DNA from: Micropterix aruncella
Taxonomy: Eukaryota; Arthropoda; Insecta; Lepidoptera; Micropterigidae
DNA length: 64,000 bases
Assembly: GCA_944548615.1 (NCBI GenBank)
Contig: OX155967.1
Location: 1,895,662-1,959,661, forward strand
Reading direction: 5' to 3'
Of the stretch, positions 34,291 to 44,138 are shown in pieces. Each line of letters opens with the position of its first letter. Within the stretch, counting starts at the first letter, position 1. The position numbers and the translations under genes were made by a program. Under the pieces are notes generated by a model. That model was not told where the DNA came from. It saw only the letters and a program-made list of their open reading frames with translations, and ran no database searches.

Positions 34291-34620
34291 TCCTTATGAT
34301 TTGTAATGCATAGCGTCCTCGAGGTTCTCACAGTGTAAATTCCATTTTAGATTTTCATCGATATTCACACCTAAGAATTTAACACTTGCGGTTTGAGGGA
34401 CTGTATAATTATTAATTGAGAAATGTATTGGTTTGTCACGGTTTCTGTTTTTGGAATATGAAAAATAAATAAAGTTGCTTTTTGAAGCATTTAAAGCAAG
34501 CAAAGGCTGTTGAACCATCTATAAAGCTTGGATAAAATATCGTTTGACTTTGACTGCAATTCGAGTGTATCCTTAGATAAGATAAGATAAAAAGTATTTA
34601 TTTCCAATACAACCATCCAA
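34291..34620 (-). mobile_element. LINE fragment with RT segment
   Basis: The minus strand 34518-34294 reads LALNASKSNFIYFSYSKN, then VKFLGVNIDENLKWNLH, the blocks between the FADD box and the thumb of Jockey/CR1-type RTs. It is separate from the neighbouring minus-strand pieces, because its order is wrong for one element. Confidence 0.7.
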
Positions 34621-35002
34621 TTGTGGAGGAATGACAGTAATAAATCTTAAACTAGTTACTCAATTTAGCCAAGAGATGATGTACAATAACTTTAAACTTA
34701 CCAATTTACAAAAACATAGACTATATGATAACAGTTTACAACAAAACAATTAACGGTAAATAATATATATATATATTAGATTAAATGGGTAGATACGATG
34801 CTATGTATTTTCAAAATATTTTAAGAAGTTGTTGATTTTGAGCATACATGTTGATTTTAAGCAGATAGACTCGGATGGATCCCTTGAAAATATCGATGTT
34901 TTTAATTGCTTTTAATCTTTCGGGCAATTTATTGAAAAGTTTGAGGCCTAAGTATCGACTAGTCGCCTGGAACTTAGCAGTACGTGCTACGAACGGTTGG
35001 AG

Positions 35003-35525
35003 TTACAGGGTTTTATTGCTGGTGTCATGCCGATGTACTTCCTCGTGGGATATGGCCGAGCTCTTATTGCTATAGAATTCGTAAAGAGCTTCTTGAGCAA
35101 AAATCGCATATACGGTCAATATCCCTAGTTTTTGGAAGTGTTCACGACATGACTGCCGTGGACCAATACCTACTATCGCACGTATGGCTCTTTTCTGGAG
35201 AGTGAACTCACTGTTGATGTGCGCTGCACTACCCCATAAAAGAATACCATAGCGCAGGTGTGACTCAACTATTATAGCGCGTAATAGGCCCATATTACTT
35301 CAGTTCTCTTCAAACAACTTCTGATGCATAATAGCAGGCTGACGAAAGTTTTGACTTAACATGCTCTATATGAAGATTCCATGACATCTTTCCATCCAGA
35401 TTCCATGACATCTTACCCACAACTACTAGGCTTGTGTCATCTGCAAACATTGTTACGTTTATTTCTTTGAAAGTTATTAGCAAGTCGTTGACGTACGCTA
35501 TAAATAAAAAGCTCCTTATAGCCAA
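35003..35525 (-). mobile_element. LINE RT fragment with FADD box
   Basis: 35525-35310 reads YVNDLLITFKEINVTMFADDTSLVV, containing the RT catalytic FADD, with an internal deletion and a 22-bp tandem duplication (AGATTCCATGACATCTT). 35293-35003 continues with SHLRYGILLWGSA and LQKRAIRAIVG. The MITE at 35526 abuts its upstream side. Confidence 0.8.
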
Positions 35526-35775
35526 GAGCCAGCGACAAAAAGTGCAAGAGTTTTGGAAAAACTGATACTTTCAGATCAGTTTTATAACCATAAACTGCCA
35601 GGGTAGTCAGCATGCCAGATTCCAGGACACCCTGGCGTACTAGGAAAGGTGTATTTTAATTAGGACCCCGAAAGTGTTTCGGAAAACTTGAAAATAGGCA
35701 TTCTATGGCCGAAATACTGTCTGATCTGAAAGTATCAGCTTTTCCAAAACTCTTGCACTTTTTTGTCACTGGCTC
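35526..35775. mobile_element. MITE with ~55-bp terminal inverted repeats
   Basis: GAGCCAGYGACAAAAA..CTGATACTTTCAGATCAG at the left is inverted at the right with few differences. 250 bp in total, no ORF. Its insertion cut a LINE RT frame at 35525. No certain TSD. Confidence 0.8.
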
Positions 35776-36170
35776 CCTGACTATTATCAGATAGAGCAGA
35801 GATGGCTCTCCCTTTCAAAGATTTAAACTACGTGTTTTTTCATTTCAGATTGTTACTAATTGTTATTCCAAAATGTTTTTGTTGTCACTACTTCTTTTTT
35901 TTGTTTTTATTATTTTATTCAGAGAACAAATACATTTTTTTAAATATTAAAAATCTCGCCAAACTCGTATACAGTTTGTTGGCGAGACAAACTCTTATTT
36001 TTCTAGTCTTACACTTCTAATTTTGTGATACAAAAAGACATTATTAAAATATAAAAACAATGCACAGCAGTATTACTACTGGTCTTACTACAGGCTTAAA
36101 TTAGGCCAGTGTTACTACAAGCTTAAATTATAGAAACGTATAACAAATTTACTTATGACCACTAATTTCA

Positions 36171-36410
36171 CTACAAACGTCCAACAGGTAGGTAGGTTTT
36201 TAATCTCTTTTTAAACATCTGTTTGCTCACGCTTACACAGTCTTCCTCAGATACAATAGTATTAAAGATTCTTGGAATGAGGTACTTTAACGTCCTTTCA
36301 CCATAGTAGTTGTTCGCTCTTGGTTCTTCAAATGTTTTACGAACTTTTTCTCTAACATTCCTATTGTACTGTATTGGTATTTTAAATTCTGAATTTCTAA
36401 AATGCTCCAT
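36171..36410 (-). mobile_element. LINE C-terminal fragment
   Basis: The minus strand reads RANNYYGERTLKYLIPRIFNTI, then SVSKQMFKKRLKTYL, matching the C-terminal end of CR1/Jockey-type ORF2 proteins. It ends in a stop near 36171. Confidence 0.7.
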
Positions 36411-36499
36411 TGCTAGTATGTATTTTTTTCATGTATAGGTAATATATCGCATCGCTTAAACAACAAGTTATAGTTTTTTTTACATTGTGTTAACACATT

Positions 36500-36715
36500 T
36501 TTATTTACTCTAATTGGGTGTTTTCCAGAGAATATTGGGGTTGATTTTCCCGATATGAAACACTACACATTTCTCGGTGTTGAAGATAAACAACCAATCT
36601 CCCGTCTCCGCTTTGATCTTGTAAAAATCCTGCTGGGCTGCATGTTTCTGTAGTTCTCGTCGTAGAGACCTAAACGGACATTCATAGTCGGTGGCCACTG
36701 GCCAATCATCCACAA
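36500..36715 (-). mobile_element. LINE RT fragment (CR1/L2-type)
   Basis: The minus strand reads LQKHAAQQDFYKIK.., then WLFIFNTEKCVVFHIGKINP, which matches the W-x-L-x-FN-x-x-KC-x-V-x-HIG-x-x-NP block that follows the FADD box in CR1/L2-like LINEs. Confidence 0.7.
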
Positions 36716-36870
36716 TGATTTATAATTTTGTGAGTAATTTTATTCGCTAAGCATAGTTGACTTGACCCAGGATCTCCAGCTAGGCTGACGGGGATAAACC
36801 ACAATTGCTCTAAAAGTAGGACCAAATGCGGGTAGTCAAGTGATATCCCCATGCCATCACCATTGATTAT

Positions 36871-36928
36871 ATAAGTAGGTGATGACATTCATTATTACAC
36901 TGTATAATCAATGACATCACCTACTTAT
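36871..36928. repeat. Short hairpin
   Basis: ATAAGTAGGTGATG and CATCACCTACTTAT face each other across about 30 bp, with further partial pairing inside. Confidence 0.6.
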
Positions 36929-37665
36929 TCCAAAAAAGCATTCATAAAAAATAAAACAAGTCAATGAATATTTATTATTTATTTAATGACGTAAAAGTAA
37001 TAATTTGTCATATACAAATTTGAAATGCAGGAATAATCGTGATACTGGTTCTACAAAAAAAACATATCCATAGAGTAACATCACAAACAGTAGCTAATTC
37101 GATAGAACTGCCTTGTCTATGGCACAGCATTAAAAAAATACTCTTCGCAATACCACTCTATGGATTCTTATAAAAGTATATTACCTTTATCAATATTATA
37201 TATAAACTTTCCTAAGTCTAAAACGTACAAACATAAAAAAGACAATTAAAAGTAAAAGTACACAACAGTTATATATATATATATTTACATTATATTGTGG
37301 AATTTTAAATGTAATAAAATATAAATTTCACACTTTTTCCATATATTAATATATAATAATTATAGAACATTCTAGAAAGCCAGCTCTGCGTAGTTGGACA
37401 AATTTAGTTTGGTTATTCCTCTAGAGAAATATCCTAAAAATAATATTAGCAATTCCCGTGCATTCATTATATTATATTACATATTATAGTTGTATGAGGG
37501 TCATCCAGAAAGTAAGGTTACAACATTTATGTTAAGATCGATAAAAGCTTTTATTTAATTGAAATTCACAGGATACTTTACAAATATATTTAACTACTTT
37601 TAAACATAATGGCCGTCACAATCGAGATATTTCTGTAGTCGGGGCACCAGCTTTTGTATGCCAGT

Positions 37666-37964
37666 GGGCCCGATTGCGTTTCTTTGTGAACTAAAACTAA
37701 AATTAGTCCAAGCGAACGAGACAGAGCAATACGTTAGAGCGGTATATGAAACGAACGACCGTCGATAAATACTACCTGCCGAACTTATACTCGTCCGAAT
37801 AAATTCGAGCATATTTCGTGCGGTGTAAGATTTGACCTTGGCGCGCAGTTTTAATGCGAAAAAGTGACAACCGGTCATCTCACACTTCGCTCTAGCGCAT
37901 TGCCCTGTCTCGTTCACACTGACTAATTTCTGATTTTAGTTCACGAAGAAACGCAATCGAGCCC
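37666..37964. mobile_element. MITE inserted inside a LINE target-site duplication
   Basis: A 299-bp element with roughly 70-bp inverted ends (GGGCCCGATTGCGTTTCT.. and its complement), flanked by AGT at 37663-37665 and 37965-37967. Removing it restores ATGCCAGTGTCAT, the left TSD of the LINE at 37973. A 3-bp TSD is compatible with a PIF/Harbinger-type MITE, but this is inference. Confidence 0.82.
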
Positions 37965-37972
37965 AGTGTCAT

Positions 37973-38882
37973 GTTTATATAAAGAGCGACCAAACTTTGA
38001 AAGAAGTGTAAACTTGGGGAAATACGCCTCCATATTCCAAGTGGAGGTATACGCCATTTTGAATGTGCGGATATCAACCTCCATAAGAACTACGCCAACA
38101 ACCGTATCTATATCCACTCGGACAGCAAGGCAGCTCTTATGGCACTAGCCTCGAATACTATTAATTCAAAGCTAGTGCAAAACTGCATATCACTACTGAA
38201 TTCCCTGGGCTAAAAGAACAGGGTAATTCTAAGATGGGTTCCCGGCCATGCAGGAATCGAGGGAAATGAAAAAGCTGACGAACTTGCTAAGACGGGAGCA
38301 AAGGGAACGTTATATGGCCCTGAAGCTTGCTGTGGCGTACCAAAAAGCCTTGCAAACCTAATGCTCAAACAAATATGTTTAGAACAATCCGTCAACCACT
38401 GGAACAACACGCCAGGGTTGAAAAATCCAAAGCGCTAATTAAGGCTTACGGCCTAAGACGGCCCGTGAGGCCTTATCACGACGGCCCGTGAGAACAACCT
38501 ACGCATACTGGGGAGGGCGCTCACGGGGCATTGTGACCTTAACAAACACATGTACAACCTCAAGCTCCAAGACACAAAAATGTGCAGGTTCTGCTAAGGG
38601 GCTGAGGAAACTCCCCTACAACTCATGTGCGAGTGTGGCCCGTAAAAAATACACCCACTTGGGTGTGCCTAAAAGATACACCCACGGGCCACTTGGGTGG
38701 TCATTACCTCCAACCTGAGGAGGTAAAACAATCTGGTGCCAAAAGCCTGTTGCGGTTCTTAAATGACACGAGGCTTATCGCAGAACTATAGTAGGTGGCG
38801 AACACAATGGATCAGCAATGGTCGCAGTGTTACAAGGCTCATAAAGACCTTAGAAAATCCCCACTTATCAAAATAAAAAAAA
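37973..38882 (+). mobile_element. 5'-truncated LINE with RNase H domain
   Basis: Encodes the LINE RNase H domain: FQVEVYAIL (catalytic E), HSDSKAALMAL (catalytic D), and WVPGHAGIEGNEKADELA (last active-site block), then a zinc knuckle (CRFC..AEETPLQLMC). Frameshifts are present. It ends in an A-rich tail (AAAATAAAAAAAA). Its 13-bp TSD is ATGCCAGTGTCAT at 38883-38895; the left copy is split by the MITE. R1/Jockey-like group. Confidence 0.85.
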
Positions 38883-39077
38883 ATGCCAGTGTCATAGACC
38901 TCCGCCGCCAGCTCTTTCAGCCGCTTGTTTGAAAAACGTTTCCCACCCAAAAACTCCTTTAGTTTAGTGAAAAGGTGATAGTCTGAAGGCACAAAGTGGG
39001 GGGAATGGATGACTATCCCATCCAATCAATGACAGCAGCTCCTGTGAAACTCGCACCGTGTGGGGCCTGGCGTTGTT

Positions 39078-39150
39078 TGTTCTACTCTTTATTGTGAAAT
39101 TTCACAATGGGTGGGTACATGACAATCTCTTACAACCAACCTACGTTGTT
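39078..39150 (-). mobile_element. SINE/LINE 3' tail piece inside mariner
   Basis: TACTCTTTATTGTGAAAT..CACAATGGG..CTTACAACCAA matches the tail part of the minus-strand SINE at 56414-56520. It is flanked by GTTGTT (39072-39077 and 39145-39150), and removing one copy plus the insert restores the mariner HDN-ARPHT reading. Confidence 0.75.
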
Positions 39151-39640
39151 GTCATGCAGGAGGATGACTCCCCGTGTCAGCATTCCCCTTCTGCGGTTCT
39201 AAAAGGTTGTTCTGATTTTATTTAGGGCATTGCAGTAAGCCTGTGCATTAATGGTTAGTCCCTTTGGGCATCAAATGCCATGACTTTTCCGGCTGAATAG
39301 ATCATCTTTAACTTTTTGGTGGCTGGGGATGATCAACGAGGGAACTTTCTACATGCCAGGTGTGCCAACTTTGAAACGAAAAAATCCTCCGGGCTCAGGA
39401 GCCCTTGTAACCTTACTTTCTAGATGACCCTCGTATTATATAATTAGAATCTCTTCAAAGCGCTAGCGTAATGCTATACGATAATGGATTTAGATTGGAT
39501 GAAAGTTTAAAATAACGTCTTTAATTACTGAAATGTGACATTAAAAGGATAGAATTTTTAACGGATCTCCCAAAGCTTAGGTAGGTGGGATCAATAAAGA
39601 CGAACTTTGCACATACAATTGACATTAGTCCGATAAGTTT

Positions 39641-39974
39641 TTAACACGCTTTTATTAGGTCGACCTGTATGTAACTATGTAATGAAATCTAAGGTAACTA
39701 ATTTAACCATCTTCCAAGGATCGTAGTGTCATGAAAATTGGCAGCTGTATGTAGTTCTGATGACAATACAATAATATGGTACTGTCGAACTGATCTGATG
39801 ATGGAGTCGGAGCATATGAACTGGAACTTCATGATAGAACATCGTATCATAGCCGTGTTTGGACTTGTTAGAAAGGTCTTGTAATGAACTTTGACCACGA
39901 TTAAGTTTCAAGGTCTGATGATGAAGCTGGATTTTTTAATTTTTACGTGCATTTATAAAAGCGTGTTTTTAGTG
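39641..39974. repeat. Rep-E copy 2
   Basis: Nearly identical to 31081-31340 over the first 250 bp (TTAACACGCTTTTATTAGG onward), then shortened by a deletion before the same right end AAAAGCGTGTTTTTAGTG. Confidence 0.7.
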
Positions 39975-40014
39975 TTTTTTTTTAAAAAACTATTAATTCA
40001 TTTTTAACCAAGGG

Positions 40015-40330
40015 TGCAACCGAGGTGCGAGCTGCCCCAGATCTGGGGAGACAAATCGGGCTACCTGCCCCGGGCGTCAATTTGAGGGGGCGCCAAAAAG
40101 TGCCAAATTGAAGAAAAAAAAACTTACTTCATTAAAGCGCCTAGTGACCAAGACGCGTTGTACTATCTGTTGTTCATTTGATTTTGGAAGGAATCCTAAG
40201 TTGAAATTTGAACGCATGCCCAGTGTGCGTGATGTCTCGGCCAGGCGAATTCCCGTTGCGTCTAGAAAAATTCCTCCCCACAGACAGAAGGGGACGGTCT
40301 GCCCTGCCTCAGGCAAGTGGGCATTTAGCT
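40015..40330. repeat. Rep-C copy 1 (shared with 59250-59410)
   Basis: The order GCTACCTGCCCCGGGCGTCAATTTGAGGGGGCG, AAGCGCCTAG, TTGTACTATC and TTTGATTTTGGAA recurs at 59250-59410. A MITE- or hAT-like remnant is possible, but no terminal repeats were seen. Confidence 0.55.
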
Positions 40331-40400
40331 AGAGGTTATGTATTTGCTCTGTCATGAATGGTATTTGCCCAGTGGCCAATCCATACTATTCTCCTTATGT

Positions 40401-41520
40401 TTAAATAAGATCCTCAGGGGCTCTTCTCTTTAGTCTCTTGAAGGTGCGAGTGGTTTTGTCCATTAATTTGCAGGCCAGCTTATTTGGATGATTTTCCATT
40501 CGTTTTGCGTAAGATTTGAGCTTGTATGATGTTTCTTGCTTGACGGTTGGTATCTTCAGGTCGCGATGAAGTTGATAATTGGTGATATACCATGGAGCGT
40601 TTGTTATCATGCGCAACATTTTGTTTTGAAAACGTTGCAGTATTTCTATGTTGGAGTTTGCTGCTGTGCCCCACAGCTCTACTCCATAGGACTGTTGGAG
40701 CCCTGTCGGTCCAACATACCCACAACAAAAAAGTAATTTCCACAGAATGGAAACCGCAAACTCGCTCAAATCTACACGAGTCAGCTGCAGTTAATTTCCA
40801 ACTAAATTCAGCAATTTATGCACAGTCAAGCGATGACTCATGTCATTTCTTCTGATCGATATACATGTCGCACCCCACTCATAGCTATTACATCACCGCT
40901 CACGGTATAAAACGTAGTACATTTCAATCAATCGATATCATTTCCTTGGCGGACAGTTACCGCGCTCTACGCATCATTCCTTTGGTGGACAGTTACTCGG
41001 CTACAATCATTTCCCTTGGCGGATAGTTACCGCGACTACGCTTCATTATCAAGCAGTACCTGCATTACCCGCGATACCGATCGTCAAGCCTCGCTCCTCG
41101 ACTACACACTTCGGACACACTACTACGGCTTCACCTCGCGCCCACACTAATACACTACGGCGAAATAACAATCAAGGCGTTAAGAACTGGCAACTCACTT
41201 CAACCTTCTGATTAAATACTTCTACTTCGACATCCACGACTTTCATTCACGGAGAAAACTTCACTATGAGATCTACCCTTCGCTCACAATCAATTGGAGT
41301 TTAGTGGAGGGTGGCAACTCTCACAGGACCATATGGGTTTGAGGACACATTTGTAGAGAAGGATTTTGTTATCCAGAGAAAGTTTAGACTTGCGAGCCAT
41401 TAGCCAGTATAATTTCCTTAATTGTTGGCCGAGTGCTGTCTCTTGGTGAGGATATGTTTTTTCCATGTAAGTCGTCTATCTAGATAAATGCCCAGATACC
41501 GAACTTATCCATTTTTGACA
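40401..41520 (-). mobile_element. Jockey LINE fragment, split by a solo LTR
   Basis: From 41510 down: YLGIYLDRRLTWKKH, LYWLMARKSKLSLDNKILLYK, PIW, then the LTR, then SYGVELWGTAANSNIEILQRFQ and KMLRMITNAPWYITNYQLH, to a C-terminal KRRAPEDLI. This is the standard Jockey-clade post-RT region. Removing the LTR and one GGAC joins the frame exactly at the TCC codon. Confidence 0.88.
40693..41325. mobile_element. Solo LTR (633 bp) with 4-bp TSD
   Basis: Begins TGTTGG and ends CTCACA, flanked by GGAC at 40689-40692 and 41326-41329. Inside are a TATA-like GGTATAAAAC near 40905 and three direct copies of a ~35-bp unit (CCTTGGCGGACAGTTACCGCG type) at about 40944-41045. A 4-bp TSD and TG..CA ends fit a Gypsy-type LTR retrotransposon. 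No internal region remains. Confidence 0.82.
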
Positions 41521-41669
41521 AATTTTACTTAAATATATATTTGGAATTAGTAAGAGGTGACACCTACCAGTATTTTTAACAATTTTGTATATGCGTTATT
41601 TTTAAAGACATATAGGGGAGAGAGTCAAAGAGGGAGTAGCTAAAGCGGGGCAGTCCTTACAAATTATTA

Positions 41670-41790
41670 CGTTGTACCTGGGCTAGAGAATATTTACAAA
41701 TTCAACATCAACCAAAAATCTTTACAAGATCTGATCTGGACATTTTTGCAAAGCTGCTTGTCCAGAATAAATAATAATATTAAATATTTC
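41670..41790 (+). mobile_element. CR1/L2-type LINE 3' end, internally deleted
   Basis: GAGAATATTTACAAATTCAAC (as at 54960) is joined to AAGATCTGATCTGGAC.. and a GTCCAGAATAAATAATAATA tail (as in reverse at 47650-47700). The intervening coding segment is missing. Confidence 0.7.
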
Positions 41791-42165
41791 AAATTATGAA
41801 ACTTTAAGCAGCCTATACAATGCCCACCAAATTGTCTGATTAGGTAACCCGTTATGCCCTGACATGCAGGGCAAATGCCTTATGAAAGTAATACTTTCTC
41901 CAAATTATCAATTTTGTTAATTTTAGGACATGTTCATAAATAAAAAGATGTAAATAGCATACGGCAGTTGATAAGTCAATTGATGTCTCCAGAATAACCA
42001 AAAATTCGATTCTATGCAATTCCAAAGATCCGGCAATATCGAAGCACGTAATAAGTAGCCGTAGTGATTCAAATGATCTACAAGCCCGCGTAGACTTCCA
42101 CATAAAGTTCCTTACTGGAATCAGCCAGAATGGCACTGGTCTGGGGTATGGCAGTACAACCACGA

Positions 42166-43215
42166 GCAACGTGGATTTGAAGAAGTCTCTTTTGCGGGGA
42201 GATTACGACAGCAACAGTATGGCTCATGCTATTGGCCTTCAATGCCAGAATGATTGGACAACAATTGGGGACTTTTGCATTCCGCCTCCAATGCACTGGA
42301 AGGTAATGCTCTATGACTGGACGCCAGAGATGCTGAAATTTTATTTGAATGCCTTTCAGCATACACTTCCAGACCCCAGTAACCTCGCTCGTTGGAGCTT
42401 TGCCGAGGATAGTTCTTGTCCCCTCTGTAGCAATACCCCTTGCACAGCTACACATTCTAGCTGGCTGCAAGGTGGCCTTAGATCAAGGACGGTACACTTA
42501 CCGCCACGACAAAGTCCTTGCTATTATTCGCGAGGTACTTAGCCTCTCAGTGGCTCGTGCCAACAAGGGTTCCACAGTATCCTCCAAACCCCCAATACAG
42601 TTTGTGCGGGTTGGCTCTAAAGGCAAAAAACATCTTACTGCAAAACCTTTTTCAATAATCGAGAAAGCTTCAGAATGGATTATGGAGGTCGATTCGGTCT
42701 CTAAGCAGTATTAATTCCCTGAAAGTCTCGGATGCACAGCCCTGCGTCCAGATATAACTCTTTACTCTCTATCTCGGAAGATGGTCCTTATAGAATTAAC
42801 TGTTCCATGGGAATCAAATATCCCAAAAGACCACGAGTACAAATTAAATAAATACCATGATCTTGCAAATGCCGTAACCCGGAACGGCTTCACTGTTCAT
42901 CTTCACGCGGTGGAAGTTGGCGCTCGTGGCCTGCCAGCTAAATCTCTATTTCACCTCTTTGAAGATCTTGGTCTTTCCAGAAAAATAATCAACTCTTTCT
43001 TAGAAAAAATATCTAAAACTGCGATTTGCGCATCTCAAATTCTATGGCTTCGAAGGGGGAGTGAATGGGTGGTAAGGTGACGCTCACATGTGGCAAAACA
43101 GCTGTCCTAAACCTACCACTGCTCACCCCCCAGAAGTGTAAAAAATAGTATTATGATGGGCCCGACTCCGGTCGGTGAATTACATGGCAGCTCCGTTTAT
43201 ATTTATTATACTTTA
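42166..43215 (+). mobile_element. R2/NeSL-type LINE with restriction-like endonuclease, copy C (longest)
   Basis: Broken plus-strand frames encode, in order: FCIPPPMHWKVMLYDWTPEM.., a CCHC knuckle (CPLC..C..HILAGC), [14 protein letters not shown], then [18 protein letters not shown] and MVLIELTVPWE with [18 protein letters not shown] and K-x-x-K-Y match the catalytic core of the restriction-like endonuclease of R2/NeSL-group LINEs. One or more frameshifts near 42715 and 42780 inactivate it. The 3' end has the sequence CATGGCAGCTCCGTTT shared by the other copies. This copy served as the reference for the family here. Confidence 0.82.
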
Positions 43216-43740
43216 CATACATTATGTAAATAGGACCTTTACATAAATTATATTTAACACCCTGACGGCCAATTAGGAGTTAACTTTAGCGAGAAGATTT
43301 TGTTACGTAGACAATTATGAGAAAATTCAGAATTACTTTATTGAAAAAGCCCATTTTTATGCTTTTGAATGATCAATATATACTAATATTAGGTTTTTTA
43401 ATAATATAATAATATTGTATTTTCAGATCAGAATCCTGAAAATTACCTTGGCAGTTGCAGTGTTTAAAAATGTTGATGTAAATGTCGACCCTTTGAAAAA
43501 ATGTCAACCCTTCGACAAAATGTCGACTCTTCAGTTTTACACAATTTTAAGCTTTTTTGTTTCTTTTTATGACTGTTTGTCATTCGTTCGTCATGATTTT
43601 TTTTTATTATATCGGCAGCGTAGTAAGGATGCGTACGAGAATTTATTACAGACCCCAACGTAAATTTTCTATCCTCTCAACGGCAGAAAGTCGAATGGAA
43701 CTATGCACTGTGAATTTTAAGAGACGACTAAATATGGAAT
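43216..43740. other. Downstream flank of BSDC1
   Basis: AT-rich, no gene. TTTATT at 43642-43647 is AATAAA on the BSDC1 strand, about 95 nt past its stop, and may be the polyadenylation signal. Confidence 0.45.
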
Positions 43741-44138
43741 CTATTTATCGGCCGTATCATCCTCCATTTCGAACTCTTTCTCCCAGCTTTCATCCGAGTT
43801 GCTGCTCGTGTCGTCGTTTCCGTTCCCCTCGCTCCTCCCCTTCCTGGCCGTTTCCTTGGAGTCGAAGTGATCCTCTACCAGATCCCCGGCCGCCGTTTTC
43901 TCCTTGGCCAGCGAAAGGGCCTTCTTGCCGCTCTTCTTGCCGCCGCCTCCCGCCTTTCGGGGCGCCGACACGATGGGTTCCTGCGCCGGCTGGGCGGCCT
44001 CCGGGCCGGAGCCCGATTCGGCCGCCTCCTCCGGCTTGGCCGCTTTGCCCTTCTTGCCGCTCTTCATTTCCGCTTCGTACTCTTGGAGCAGCTTGATCTG
44101 CTGTTCCTCCGACAGTTCCATGTCGCTGAGGAAGTCTT
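43741..44138 (-). CDS. BSDC1: BSDC1 last exon
   Basis: Acceptor ACTTGCAG|AAGACT; ends in TAG at 43743-43741. It encodes [20 protein letters not shown], a Lys/Glu/Ala-rich charged stretch, and the conserved acidic end [18 protein letters not shown]. It lacks the long tail that follows this motif in human BSDC1. Confidence 0.88.

Larger units (their letters stand above)
37495..39433 (-). mobile_element. mariner element with TIRs, disrupted by three insertions
   Basis: The ends [T/C]GAGGGTCATC.. are inverted (37495 and 39433) and flanked by TA. On the minus strand the transposase pieces read FSAGKVMAF.., ILLHDNN, ARPHTVR, SDYHLFTKLKEFLGGKRFSN, and after a gap IQKLVPRLQKYLDCDGHYV and the stop. 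The N-terminal half is missing. After removing the LINE, MITE and SINE insertions, about 0.64 kb of mariner remains, so it is also internally deleted. Confidence 0.88.

Noticed and set aside
34294..36713. One long minus-strand LINE
   Set aside because: The order of RT blocks (FADD box, LRYGI block, then the LNASK block) is impossible for a single element. At least three fragments are present.
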